From: Microbacterium enclense
GTDB lineage: Bacteria > Actinomycetota > Actinomycetes > Actinomycetales > Microbacteriaceae
NCBI GenBank assembly: GCA_038182865.1
Contig: CP116226.1
Span: 2,542,001-2,606,000, forward strand
Direction: 5' to 3'
DNA length: 64,000 nt
Positions 34,221 to 42,813 of the stretch are shown piece by piece. The notes under the pieces are model-generated. The model made no database searches and had not been told where the DNA came from. It saw only the letters and a list, made by a program, of their open reading frames with translations. Each line of letters starts with the position of its first letter. The first letter of the stretch is position 1. Made by a program: the position numbers and the translations under genes.

Positions 34221-35210
34221 TCACAGGGAGTGGTTGGGCGCGTGGTGATAAGCGAGTCGGGCCGCGGCTGCCGAGCGGCGTTGCCAGGCGCGGGCGGGAG
34301 GGAACGTCGCCGTCAGACCGGGGGAGCCGTGCACGTGTCCCGCGCCGACGTGGACAGCGGTGGGGACGCCTGCGGCTCTCAGTCGCTCGCCGTACTCCAG
34401 GCCGCTGTCCCGCAGCGGGTCGAACTCGGCCACCTGGATGAAGGTGGGGGGAAGTCGGGAGAGATCCGAGACGAAGACGGGTTGTGCGGCGGCCACGCTC
34501 GGTCCGCGGCGCTCGCCGAGGTACAGACCGATGACCTTCTCGTACCCGTCCACCCCGTATCCGCGCGCGAACCGGAGCGAGGAGGGACCGAAGGCCTCGA
34601 GCGCAACAGCGGGAACCTCGAGTGACTGGTGGACGAGACCGACTTCGCCGCGGTCGCGGAGGAGCAGTGTCGCGCTCGCGGCGATTCCCGCCCCGGCCGA
34701 CGCGCCCGCGATGCCGATCCGCGTCGCGTCCACCCCGAAACGCTCGGGCTCCTCGCGCAGCAGGTCGACCGTGGCGACGGCGTCGTGAACGGCCGCGGGA
34801 TACGGATGCTCGGGCGCGAGGCGATACTCCACCGAGACCACCTGGATGCCGGCTCGTCGTGCTCGAGCCGTCAACAGCGAGTCGTTGATGATCTCGTGCG
34901 CGGATCCCGAGATGAAGCCGCCACCGTGGAGGAAGACCTCCGTGGGTGCGGCGGGAGGCAGGCGGTCGGGGAGATACCGGCGCAGCGCGAGCGGTCGGGC
35001 GGGCGCGTCCACCACGTCGTCACGGATGGACACCCCGGGCGCGAGAGGATCGCAGAACTCGGTCGCGAGGGCATCGGAGAGGCGTCGCTCGGCCTTTCGA
35101 CGCGCGCTCATGTCGTCGCTCTCCAGACCGGGGAGGGAGCGCGACAGCTCAGCGATCCGCTCGGCCCATGCGAGGATCGCCGGTGCGACGTCGATCGTCG
35201 CGTCTGTCAT
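34221..35210 (-). CDS. Alpha/beta hydrolase (HSL-type esterase), copy B' (intact)
   Basis: A 329-residue cytosolic esterase from ATG 35210, overlapping the stop of copy A' by four bases (ATGA). The oxyanion motif is LHGGGFISGSAHE, the nucleophile lies in GASAG, the acid in AEFDPLRDSG and the His in AGHVHGSPG. The length is typical of bacterial HSL esterases. It is the intact counterpart of the frameshifted gene at 28678. Both begin with an APAILxWAxR motif and share DALATxF/WxxxxAP, so the duplication covers the whole gene. Confidence 0.92.
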   Translation of the reverse strand: MTDATIDVAPAILAWAERIAELSRSLPGLESDDMSARRKAERRLSDALATEFCDPLAPGVSIRDDVVDAPARPLALRRYLPDRLPPAAPTEVFLHGGGFISGSAHEIINDSLLTARARRAGIQVVSVEYRLAPEHPYPAAVHDAVATVDLLREEPERFGVDATRIGIAGASAGAGIAASATLLLRDRGEVGLVHQSLEVPAVALEAFGPSSLRFARGYGVDGYEKVIGLYLGERRGPSVAAAQPVFVSDLSRLPPTFIQVAEFDPLRDSGLEYGERLRAAGVPTAVHVGAGHVHGSPGLTATFPPARAWQRRSAAAARLAYHHAPNHSL

Positions 35211-36265
35211 CGGGCCGGTTCCCGGAGCGTCGCTGAGTAGTCGACGGCGTCGTCGCGAAGGGTGCGAAGGGTGGCGACGATCTGCCGATGGGCGTGGTCG
35301 GCGGCGGGGTTGAGGAGGCGGTACCCGGCTGATCCGTGCTCTTGACCGAGGTAGCGGACGCAGGTGGCCGGAACACCGGATGCCACGAGCGCGCGCGCGT
35401 ATGCCTCCCCGTCCCCGCGGAGCACGTCACGTTCCGCGGTCAGGATCAATGCGGGCGGCAAGCCCGCATGGTCCGAGGCGAGCAGTGGCGAGGCGTAGGG
35501 ATCGAGAGCGGCGATGCGGGCGCTGTCGGCTCCGAGGTACTCGTCGACGATCGGGCGGAGCAGGCGCCGCGCGACGAACCCGGGGAGGAAGGGGGAGACC
35601 GCTCTCGCGTCGAGGTGGGCTCCGGTCAGATCGACCGCAGGCACCTCCAGGATCTGCAGGCGTACCGGATGGGCGTTGCGATTGCGATTCATGAGCGCCA
35701 CGACCGCGGCAAGGTTCCCGCCCGCCGACGCCCCTCCGATGGCGACGCGGTTCGCATCGCCCCCGATCGACTCGGCGTGCGCGACGGCCCATTCGAAGAC
35801 GCTCCAGCACTGTTCCGGCTGAGCGGGATAGGTGACCTCGGGAGCGAGGGAGTACTCACCGGCGACGACGATGACTCCGGCATCCGCCGCCCGCGTCCGG
35901 TACATCGCATCGAGTCCGACCCAGTCGATTCCCCCCATCGTGAACGAACCGCCGAAGAAGTACACGAGGATCGGCACTCGCTCGGAGGCAGAAGGATCGA
36001 GCGGCTCGTCGGTGGGCCAGTAGACACGGAGGCGTGCGTCCGGGTGATCGGCGACGGCGACGACGTGCTCTTCGACCGCGACCTGCGGGACGGTGAGTCC
36101 GGTTGCCGCGAAGGCGATGGCATCCCGTCGCCTCGCGTCCTCTCGTCGTGCGACCGGATCGCTCGGTGGCCGGCGCTGCTGCGCGCCGTCGTTCCGACGA
36201 GCCAGGGTGTCGATCCGGCGCGCGATCGCCGAGACGAACGGGTCGTCTTTCGGGCGCTTGTTCAT
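35207..36265 (-). CDS. Alpha/beta hydrolase (HSL-type esterase), copy A'
   Basis: A 352-residue cytosolic protein from ATG 36265, first gene of the right-arm operon and paralog of copy A (27662). The oxyanion motif is YFFGGSFTMGG, again without the usual HGG, and the nucleophile lies in GASAG. The acid lies in TAERDVLRGDGEAY and the His in GQEHGSAGYR. The shared YPAQPEQCWSVFEWAV and YASPLLASDHAGLPPALI regions make paralogy clear. It probably works together with copy B' in removing different acyl groups. Confidence 0.9.
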   Translation of the reverse strand: MNKRPKDDPFVSAIARRIDTLARRNDGAQQRRPPSDPVARREDARRRDAIAFAATGLTVPQVAVEEHVVAVADHPDARLRVYWPTDEPLDPSASERVPILVYFFGGSFTMGGIDWVGLDAMYRTRAADAGVIVVAGEYSLAPEVTYPAQPEQCWSVFEWAVAHAESIGGDANRVAIGGASAGGNLAAVVALMNRNRNAHPVRLQILEVPAVDLTGAHLDARAVSPFLPGFVARRLLRPIVDEYLGADSARIAALDPYASPLLASDHAGLPPALILTAERDVLRGDGEAYARALVASGVPATCVRYLGQEHGSAGYRLLNPAADHAHRQIVATLRTLRDDAVDYSATLREPAR

Positions 36266-36305
36266 CGTCGAGTCCTTTCGCCGACCCCACTCTGTAGGAT
36301 CAAAA

Positions 36306-36324
36306 CACTTCGATACAAACGTTT
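36306..36324. promoter_or_regulatory. LacI operator of the right arm
   Basis: CACTTCGATACAAACGTTT between the divergent esterase A' and LacI' genes. It contains CTTCGATACAA (36308-36318), which recurs exactly at 37534-37544, and AAACGTTT, a typical LacI-family core with a central CG. Confidence 0.55.
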
Positions 36325-36335
36325 TAGGCGGTGAG

Positions 36336-37322
36336 ATGGCGAAGAAGGGCGCGGACCGTGGGCGCGTGACGATCTACGAGGTCGCGAAAGCCGCCGGCGT
36401 GAGCATCTCCACGGTGTCGATGGCGATCAACCGTCCGCACAAGGTCAACGAGGTCACTCGGCAGAGTGTCATCGATGCCGCTGTCCGCCTGGGCTACCGC
36501 GGACAGACCCAGGTGCCCGCGGGGAAGAGGATCGCCGTCGCCGCACCCTTCTCGACCTACCCGTCGTACTACACGCGACTGACCGGCATGCTCACGTTCG
36601 CCTCGACGGTGGGCGTCGACGTCGTGGTGCACGATCTGCCCTCGACCGCGGGGTCGGAGGCACCCATTCTCGAGGCACTGCCGGTGCGGGCGGGCATCGA
36701 CGGCATCGTCGTGATGGGCGCGCCGCTCTCGCGGCACGCGACGGAGACGGCATCGTTGCCCGGCCCACCGGTCGTGCTCGTCGACGTCCCCGACAGCAGG
36801 GGTGTTCATCCCGATATCCCGGTGGTGCTGATCGACGACCGCCGCGGCGGCGAGCTGATCGGGCGACACCTGGCGAATGCCGGACACCGCCGCGTCGCTT
36901 TCGTTCACGAAGCACAGCGATCCGCCGACTATGTGTCGGCGGGCATGCTGCGGGCCGAGGGGCTGTCGCGACACGTCGAGGTGGTCGCGCACGAAGTGCC
37001 GGATCCGACGGCCCTGGCGACCCACATCGCGGTGGCCCTGGAAGATCCGCTGGTCACCGCGATCGTCGCGAACCACGATCATCTCGCGGCCGAGATCCAC
37101 GCCGTGCTCGCCGCGTCGTCCCGTGACCGTCCGATCGCCCTCGTCGGCTACGACGGAAGCATCACGTCGGAGATCCTCGGCATCACCTCGGTGTGGCAGC
37201 CTTTCGAGGAGTCGGGGCGGGTGGCGATGAGGCTGATCCTCGATGTGGTGAACGGTGAGCATGCGCACCTGGGATCCCTCACTCTCACCCCGCGGCTCGT
37301 CGTCCGAGCAAGTAGCACCTGA
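36336..37322 (+). CDS. LacI-family regulator (right arm of the mirrored cluster)
   Basis: A 328-residue protein from ATG 36336. The DNA-binding domain reads VTIYEVAKAAGVSISTVSMAINRPHKV, with the hinge helix after it. The core contains APFSTYPSYYTRLTGMLTF, SADYVSAGMLRAEGLS, and VGYDGSITSEILGITSVWQPFEESG. It is the paralog of the LacI protein at 26567-27586. The recognition helix differs little (VSISTVS in both), so the two may bind similar operators and cross-regulate. It is divergent from the esterase A'-B'-MFS operon. Confidence 0.92.
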   Translation: MAKKGADRGRVTIYEVAKAAGVSISTVSMAINRPHKVNEVTRQSVIDAAVRLGYRGQTQVPAGKRIAVAAPFSTYPSYYTRLTGMLTFASTVGVDVVVHDLPSTAGSEAPILEALPVRAGIDGIVVMGAPLSRHATETASLPGPPVVLVDVPDSRGVHPDIPVVLIDDRRGGELIGRHLANAGHRRVAFVHEAQRSADYVSAGMLRAEGLSRHVEVVAHEVPDPTALATHIAVALEDPLVTAIVANHDHLAAEIHAVLAASSRDRPIALVGYDGSITSEILGITSVWQPFEESGRVAMRLILDVVNGEHAHLGSLTLTPRLVVRASST

Positions 37323-37346
37323 CGGTCGGTGGTTATCGCGCGTCGC

Positions 37347-37508
37347 CTATCGAGGTCGGGCGCGTTGCGAGCGGATCGCGATCACGAGGAACGCCGCTGC
37401 GATGGCGACGAAGGCGGATGCCAGCACCCACTGCTCGCCGATGCCACTGGCCGCCGCCGCCACCGCGAACCCCGCAGCGGCGATGTAGTACAGAACGGTT
37501 CTCGTCAT
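37347..37508 (-). CDS. Small two-TM membrane protein (53 aa)
   Basis: A 53-residue protein from ATG 37508, with AGGGTGA six bases upstream. Two hydrophobic helices (about residues 4-22 and 27-45) are followed by a basic tail (RSQRARPR). No family is recognised. The region just upstream holds CGAAGAGCTTCG and CTTCGATACAA, matching the operator of the LacI' gene, so the small protein is probably a member of the same regulon, perhaps a transporter accessory peptide. Confidence 0.55.
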   Translation of the reverse strand: MTRTVLYYIAAAGFAVAAAASGIGEQWVLASAFVAIAAAFLVIAIRSQRARPR

Positions 37509-37526
37509 GTCGTCACCCTGACGGAC

Positions 37527-37544
37527 CGAAGAGCTTCGATACAA
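37527..37544. promoter_or_regulatory. Third copy of the LacI-type operator
   Basis: CGAAGAGCTTCGATACAA: arms CGAAG/CTTCG around AG, plus the exact 11-base match CTTCGATACAA to the site at 36308. It lies about 20 bp before the start of the small membrane protein gene. Confidence 0.55.
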
Positions 37545-37575
37545 GGCGCATCGATGCGGAAATCGAGATGGGAAC

Positions 37576-37604
37576 GCGGGTACCGCCGCGCTAGGGGTAC
37601 CCGC
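37576..37604 (-). terminator. Terminator of the glycoside catabolic operon
   Basis: A perfect 9-bp inverted repeat, GCGGGTACC (37576-37584) and GGTACCCGC (37596-37604), with an 11-base loop, about 55 bp after the stop of the last operon gene (37657). Confidence 0.55.
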
Positions 37605-37656
37605 CGCTTTCAGGTCTGCGGTGATGGCATGGTCGTCGTGCGTTCCGCGCTGCAGG

Positions 37657-38427
37657 TCACGCGCGGGAGCCGCGTGCGGCCTCAATTATTGCGGCCAGCA
37701 TGCTCGGGTCGTGGGCACGTCGTCCGAGGAAGAAGCCGTCGAGGGTCGCACCGAGCGCAGCGACGATCTCGGTCCCTGCCGACCCTCCGTAGATGAGTCG
37801 GGTGCCGTGCGGGAGGCCCGTCTCGTGCGGGAGACGGGCAATGACCGTCTGGACATAGTCGGCGTCCGCGGCGTCGCGCGCGCCGATCGCCCAGACCGGT
37901 TCGTAGGCGATCACGGGGGCGGAGGTTCCCAGTGTCGCGCGTTCGGGCGCTGACAAGCGAGCGAGCATGGCGTCCCACTGCGCGGCACAGGTCGCGGCAG
38001 CGTGTCGTGGCGTGGTCGGGTTGTCCTCTCCGACACATACGAGGGGGCGAAGTCCGCTTCGGAGTGCGGCTGCCAGCTTGTCTCCCGCCCGCTCGAGATT
38101 CTCTCGGTGATGCGTGCGCCGTTCGACGTGCCCCACCTCGGCGAACGATGCGCCGACCTGACGGATGCTTGCGCCGTCCACGTCGCCGGTGAACGCGCCC
38201 GACGAGGCCCACGAGAGATCTTGGGCACCCAGCCGCACGGCCGTCCCCTCGAAGATGCGTCCTACCGTGTCCAGGCTGACGTGGCCGGGGAAGAGGACGA
38301 GGTCGATATCTCCCGACTCCACCGCCGCCATGATCCCGGGGTGGAGTCGGACCGCTCGAGCCCAGTCGATCGTCGAGGAGTGGTCGAAGTACATCTTCAG
38401 GCTGACCGCGATGAGCGCGGGGCTCAT
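37657..38427 (-). CDS. TPI-like tetrulose-phosphate isomerase (LerI/EryH type)
   Basis: A 256-residue TIM-barrel enzyme from ATG 38427 (ATG 38445 is possible). Triosephosphate-isomerase catalytic residues are present: Lys11 (SLKMYF), His100 (VGHVERR) and Glu176 (AYEPVWAIG). The N-terminal SLKMYF in place of WKMN, and the GAQDLSW...GAFTGDVDG region, match the subgroup that converts L-erythrulose 1-phosphate to D-erythrulose 4-phosphate in tetritol pathways rather than glycolytic TPI. It is the last gene of the operon, directly after RpiB. The substrate call is by analogy with characterised tetritol operons; true TPI activity is the alternative. Confidence 0.82.
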   Translation of the reverse strand: MSPALIAVSLKMYFDHSSTIDWARAVRLHPGIMAAVESGDIDLVLFPGHVSLDTVGRIFEGTAVRLGAQDLSWASSGAFTGDVDGASIRQVGASFAEVGHVERRTHHRENLERAGDKLAAALRSGLRPLVCVGEDNPTTPRHAAATCAAQWDAMLARLSAPERATLGTSAPVIAYEPVWAIGARDAADADYVQTVIARLPHETGLPHGTRLIYGGSAGTEIVAALGATLDGFFLGRRAHDPSMLAAIIEAARGSRA

Positions 38428-38428
38428 G

Positions 38429-38890
38429 TCACCGTCTCGACTCATAGGACCTGATCTCTTCTACTTTGAGCGCGGAAGGTGAAGAATCGTCGAACCGGTA
38501 GCTGAGCCACTCCCGCACGAGCCGACGGGCCAGCTCCACCCCGATGACGCGCTGGCCCAGGGTGAGGACCTGCGCGTCATTGCTGAGGATGGCGCGCTCG
38601 ACGGAGTAGCTGTCGTGCGCGGTGACCGCGCGGATGCCGGGAACCTTGTTGGCTGCGATAGCGACGCCCAGTCCCGTTCCGCAGATCAGGAGGGCGCGGT
38701 CGGCTCGGCCCGCGGCGATCTCTTCCGCGGCGGCAATGGCGACGCGTGGGTAAGGCGCATGCCCGTCAGCATCCACCCCGATGTCGATGACCTCGCTGAC
38801 ACGATCGTCCTGATCCAGATCGCGCCGAAGAGTCTCCTTGTACTCGAAGCCGGCATCGTCGGAGCCGATCACCACCCGAAGCGGCGTCAT
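38429..38890 (-). CDS. rpiB: RpiB/LacAB-family isomerase (probably erythrulose-4-phosphate isomerase)
   Basis: A 153-residue protein whose ATG (38890) shares one base with the stop of the kinase gene. RpiB hallmarks are visible: [14 protein letters not shown] at the N-terminus, the active-site Cys in [22 protein letters not shown], and [17 protein letters not shown]. RpiB proteins interconvert ribose 5-phosphate and ribulose 5-phosphate. In tetritol operons the same family converts D-erythrulose 4-phosphate to D-erythrose 4-phosphate (EryI). The neighbours (DhaK/DhaL-type kinase and TPI-like isomerase) favour the second role here. Confidence 0.88.
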   Translation of the reverse strand: MTPLRVVIGSDDAGFEYKETLRRDLDQDDRVSEVIDIGVDADGHAPYPRVAIAAAEEIAAGRADRALLICGTGLGVAIAANKVPGIRAVTAHDSYSVERAILSNDAQVLTLGQRVIGVELARRLVREWLSYRFDDSSPSALKVEEIRSYESRR

Positions 38891-40593
38891 CACTGCTCGC
38901 CCCACGCGGACTGCATCGCATCCACGACCAGAGCGAAGGAGACCGCCCCCGGATCCTGGTGTCCCCGTCCGCTCTCACCGTGGGTGCGCGCGCGTCCTCG
39001 CCGGGCAACGAGGTCGGCGGTCCTTTCGGCCCCTTTCTGCGCCGCGATCACGGCCGTGCGCCACGATGAGACGAGGTCGCGAGAGGGGTCGGAGCCGATC
39101 TCGTCGGCAAACGGTGCGAGGGCATCCACGAGTGTCTTGTCGCCGCGCGTGGCACCGCCGGCGCGTTCGACGGCGTCACGCGCGGATGCCCAGCCCTCGG
39201 CGACGTCCGTGAGCGTGAGGGGACCTGTCGTCACGTGTGAGGCGAGCGAGCCGAGGATGATGCCCCAGAGCGCTCCGGACGTTCCCCCCGCGGTGTCGGC
39301 CCAGGCGTCTCCGGCGCGCTGCAGCGCCTCACGGCTCGATATGACTCCGCGGGCAGCAGTGGCGGCGGCGGTCAGACCCCGCTGCATGCCGATCCCGTGG
39401 TCGCCGTCGCCGGCCACGGCATCCAGCTGCCCCAAGACCGCCGCGTGCTCGTCGATGGAGCGACGTGCAGCATCCAGCATTCGCCACACCAGAGGATCCG
39501 CACGACCGGTCGTGGGCGCGAAGTCGTCCGTCGGCAGGGTCGTCAGGGGAGAAACGCGCCTCCGCGTCGGCTCTTCGTCGGGCGACGATACCCACGCGAA
39601 ATCCGCGCGCGAGAATCCCGGTGACGCGCACGGAGCGCACCAGAGGTGCTCGAGTTCGTCGTCGAGCCACGTCAGCGTCACCGACACCCCCGCCATGTCG
39701 AAGCTCGTGGCGAACTGGCCGACGGCCGGGGCAACGAGAACCGCGCCGGTCTCATCGAGTTCCGCGGCGACGTCGTGAAAGAGGACGAAGAGCTCCTCCA
39801 TGCTCACCGAGCCGAGTCCGTTGACGACGACGGCGACTCTTGCCCCGCGAAGCGGTTCGCCCTCCTCGGCAAGAGCGGTGACGATCATCTGGGCGAGTTC
39901 ACGCGCGGGTGGGCGGTCCACCTCTCGGAGCCCGGGCTCACCGTGGATGCCCATTCCCACGGCCATGCGGCCTCGTGGGATGGAGAACAGGGGGTCGGTC
40001 ATGCCCGGAAGGGTGCACCCGGAGAACGCGAGCCCCATCGTGCGGGTGCGGCTGTTCGCCCGTTCAGCGACGGACGCCACCGCCTCGAGTACGTCTCCGC
40101 GTTCGGCGGACGCACCGGCGATCTTGAACACGACCAGATCCCCCGCGACACCGCGGCGGCGATTCGACTCGGAAGGCGGTGCGCTGAAGATGTCGTCGGT
40201 GACGCGCACGGTACGGCAGTCGATTCCTGCGCGACTGAGACGCTGTTCGGCGAGGGAGAAGTTCAGAACGTCCCCGGTGTAGTTGCCGTAGCACAGCACG
40301 ACTCCGGCTCCGGTGTCGGCTGCTCGGGCGACCTCGGCGATCTGGGTCGCGGAGGGGGACGCGAAGACGTCGCCCATCACCGCACCATCGGCGAGGCCGT
40401 GACCGACGAATCCCGCGAAGGCGGGGTAGTGCCCGGAACCGCCGCCGATGATGACGGCGACCTTGTCGTGTCCCTCGTGCCGTCGGCGTAGGACCCCTCC
40501 GTCGACAGAGGTGATCTCGTGCCCGTGGGTGCGGACGAACCCCGAGATCGTCTCCGCACGGAATCGTTCTGGTGCATTCACGAGATAGCTCAC
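38890..40593 (-). CDS. Single-chain dihydroxyacetone/erythrulose kinase (DhaK-DhaL fusion)
   Basis: A 567-residue ATP-dependent kinase from GTG 40593, overlapping the dehydrogenase stop by four bases. The DhaK domain (about residues 1-330) has [12 protein letters not shown] and the His217 that forms a hemiaminal with the ketose (GMGIHGEPG). The DhaL domain (about 365-567) has the nucleotide-binding Asp cluster in [15 protein letters not shown] and [10 protein letters not shown]. This single-chain ATP-dependent layout fits dihydroxyacetone kinases and the L-erythrulose kinase LerK. With the adjoining TPI-like and RpiB isomerases the tetrulose substrate is more likely. The linker between domains is normal. 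Confidence 0.92.
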   Translation of the reverse strand: MSYLVNAPERFRAETISGFVRTHGHEITSVDGGVLRRRHEGHDKVAVIIGGGSGHYPAFAGFVGHGLADGAVMGDVFASPSATQIAEVARAADTGAGVVLCYGNYTGDVLNFSLAEQRLSRAGIDCRTVRVTDDIFSAPPSESNRRRGVAGDLVVFKIAGASAERGDVLEAVASVAERANSRTRTMGLAFSGCTLPGMTDPLFSIPRGRMAVGMGIHGEPGLREVDRPPARELAQMIVTALAEEGEPLRGARVAVVVNGLGSVSMEELFVLFHDVAAELDETGAVLVAPAVGQFATSFDMAGVSVTLTWLDDELEHLWCAPCASPGFSRADFAWVSSPDEEPTRRRVSPLTTLPTDDFAPTTGRADPLVWRMLDAARRSIDEHAAVLGQLDAVAGDGDHGIGMQRGLTAAATAARGVISSREALQRAGDAWADTAGGTSGALWGIILGSLASHVTTGPLTLTDVAEGWASARDAVERAGGATRGDKTLVDALAPFADEIGSDPSRDLVSSWRTAVIAAQKGAERTADLVARRGRARTHGESGRGHQDPGAVSFALVVDAMQSAWGEQ

Positions 40594-41633
40594 GCGACAG
40601 TCCGTTCGGAGGAGGGAAGCAACTCGCGAGAGCGATCATCGCCCGGACGGATCTGGAGTTTCCGCCCGGTTCCACGCCGGAACATGTCGAGCGCCTCGAC
40701 GTAGTCCTCCAGGGAGAAGGAGTGGCTGATCATCGGACGTGGGTCGATGGCGCCGGCTTCGAACATCTCCACCGCGCGCCCGAAGGTGTTCAAGACCGCC
40801 ATCGTGCCGACGATGGTGATCTCGTCGCGGTAGACGCGAAACGGCGAGTACTCGGCGCGTGCTTCCGTGGGAGCCACCCCGAAGTGCTGGAAGTGACCGC
40901 CGGGCTTCACCCGAGCGAGTCCGTCCTCGATGGCGCGGATGTTCCCGGTGCAGTCGATCACGACGTCCCATCGATCACGAGCCGCGTCGTGGGCGGAGGT
41001 GAGAGCGTCGACGATTCCGAGTTCTCGCGCGGCTTCCAACCGGGCGGGGTTGGTGTCGACGATCGTCACGCTCGCCGCGCCCGCCCGGGGCGCCAGTTGG
41101 ACCATGAGCAGGCCCATCGTGCCGGAGCCATAGACGAGATAGTGAGAGCCCATGACGCGGGGCAGCAGGTCGTAGCCACGCAAAGCGCATGCGAGCGGTT
41201 CGATCAGTGCCGCCTCGTACAGGTCGGTCGACTCGCGCAGCTTGTACACGTTCGCGGCGGGGGCTTTGAGGAAGCGGGCGCAGGCGCCGTCGCTGGCGAC
41301 GACGCCGAGTCCGTTCCACCGTCGACAAAGGTTTGTCCGACCGATCACGCAGAACTCGCATTCGCCGCATGTGGTGCTGGGATTGACCACCACCGGATCG
41401 CGGACGGCGAGGTGGCTCACGTGCGAACCGATCGACGCGACGCGGCCGCTGGCTTCGTGTCCGGGAATCAGAGGGTAAACGGTGCCTTCGAACTCGCCGT
41501 CGTGGACGTGCGTGTCCGTGCCGCAGATGCCGACCGCGGCGACTTCGATGACGACGTCCTTGGGGCCGGGACTGGGCTCTGCCACGTCCGCGAGCGTCGC
41601 CGATCCGGCGTGGGGGAACACGATTGCGCGCAT
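40590..41633 (-). CDS. Zinc-dependent alcohol dehydrogenase (polyol dehydrogenase)
   Basis: A 347-residue MDR-family enzyme from ATG 41633. Catalytic zinc ligands are Cys37 (GICGTD), His59 and Glu60 (PGHEASG). The structural zinc site has Cys89, Cys92, Cys95 and Cys103 (CGECEFCVIGRTNLC). The NAD(P) motif is YGSGTMGLLMVQ (about residue 175). This is the sorbitol/threitol dehydrogenase type. In the operon it would oxidise a polyol, most likely a tetritol, to the ketose phosphorylated by the next enzyme. It overlaps the kinase gene by four bases. Cofactor and stereospecificity cannot be read from sequence. Confidence 0.9.
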   Translation of the reverse strand: MRAIVFPHAGSATLADVAEPSPGPKDVVIEVAAVGICGTDTHVHDGEFEGTVYPLIPGHEASGRVASIGSHVSHLAVRDPVVVNPSTTCGECEFCVIGRTNLCRRWNGLGVVASDGACARFLKAPAANVYKLRESTDLYEAALIEPLACALRGYDLLPRVMGSHYLVYGSGTMGLLMVQLAPRAGAASVTIVDTNPARLEAARELGIVDALTSAHDAARDRWDVVIDCTGNIRAIEDGLARVKPGGHFQHFGVAPTEARAEYSPFRVYRDEITIVGTMAVLNTFGRAVEMFEAGAIDPRPMISHSFSLEDYVEALDMFRRGTGRKLQIRPGDDRSRELLPSSERTVA

Positions 41634-41646
41634 GGTTTCTGCTTTC

Positions 41647-42813
41647 TCAGGTGGTGGGCGGAGAAGTGGTTGCGGCCTTGTCGGCGCGGAGACAGGTGCG
41701 GAGGATGCGCGAAAGTTCGATCGCTCGTGCATCGGCTCCGCCTGGGCTGGTCATGGGCATCGGAATGTACGCGAACGACATGCCGTAAAGGGGGTCAGCG
41801 AAGGCGAGGGCGCCCCCGGCCCCGTCGTGTCCGAAAGCCCGATAGCTGCCGAAAGGCATGCGGGGCTGCGGCTTCATGAATGTCACGGCGAACCGCATCT
41901 CGTCGTCGACGACGACGTCATGTCCGCTGACCTGGATTCGCGACATCTCGGTCACGGTCTCCGGGCGGAGAAGAGGTTCTCCGATCCGTCCGAGGGCGAC
42001 CGAGTACAGCCGGGCCAGCCCGTGCGCGGAGCCCACGCCTCCGGATGCCGCTGGCCCGGTGCGACGGACGGCGGGGGTGTTCGGTCCGAAGGCGGACAGA
42101 CTGGTGTCTGTCGGTGCCCCGAGGCGACCGAAAGCCGCATCGGTGATCGTGTCGCCGGGGAGGGGGTCGGCGTCGACGGAGGAGAGGGGACGGGGCGGTC
42201 GGAGCGGGCGATACCTGTACTCCAGGTGCTCGGGTAGCCCCAGGAAGAAGTCGATGTCGTACTCCTGACGGATGTCCGACTCGTACATCGATTGCAGGTC
42301 TCGACCGGCGACGCGGCGCACGAGCTCCTCCATCAGGATGCCGATGGTCAGGCCGTGGTATCCGAACAGCGAGCCCGGCTGCCAGAGTGGGGCGCTGGCC
42401 GCCAACCGTGCCGCGCCCTGCTTCGACAGCAGTACGTCGTCTGACGTGACACCCCCATCCGGCGCGGGGAGTCCGGCTTGATGCGAGAGCATCTGCCGGA
42501 CCGAGATGCGGTCTTTGCCCTGCAGGGCGAACTCCGGCCAGTACTCCGTGACGCGTGCGTCGAGGTCCAGCCGATTGCTGTCGACGAGGGTCGCCAGCGC
42601 GAGAGCGGCAACACCCTTCGTCACCGAGAACACCCCCGTGATGTCTTCGCGTGCGAGATCGGGTCCGCCCGCCAGATCAATGACGCACGAGCCGTCGACG
42701 TACACGCAGAGCTGCGCGCTGTGAGAGGGATCCTGTGCCAGGTAAGCCTCGAATGCGTCGCGCACCGGTCGAAAACGGGTGGTGCAGATTCCTTCGCTGA
42801 GGATGCGGGTCAT
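41647..42813 (-). CDS. Serine hydrolase of the class C beta-lactamase fold (family VIII esterase)
   Basis: A 388-residue protein from ATG 42813, overlapping the CocE-type gene stop (ATGA). The SxxK catalytic motif is Ser63-Lys66 (VFSVTKG), the Tyr motif lies in FGYHGLTIG near residue 155, and the third motif region reads GHDGAGGALAFADP. No signal peptide is seen, so it is a cytosolic esterase (EstB/family VIII type) rather than a secreted beta-lactamase. Its place between an acyl hydrolase and a polyol dehydrogenase suggests it deacylates an imported glycoside. Confidence 0.88.
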   Translation of the reverse strand: MTRILSEGICTTRFRPVRDAFEAYLAQDPSHSAQLCVYVDGSCVIDLAGGPDLAREDITGVFSVTKGVAALALATLVDSNRLDLDARVTEYWPEFALQGKDRISVRQMLSHQAGLPAPDGGVTSDDVLLSKQGAARLAASAPLWQPGSLFGYHGLTIGILMEELVRRVAGRDLQSMYESDIRQEYDIDFFLGLPEHLEYRYRPLRPPRPLSSVDADPLPGDTITDAAFGRLGAPTDTSLSAFGPNTPAVRRTGPAASGGVGSAHGLARLYSVALGRIGEPLLRPETVTEMSRIQVSGHDVVVDDEMRFAVTFMKPQPRMPFGSYRAFGHDGAGGALAFADPLYGMSFAYIPMPMTSPGGADARAIELSRILRTCLRADKAATTSPPTT

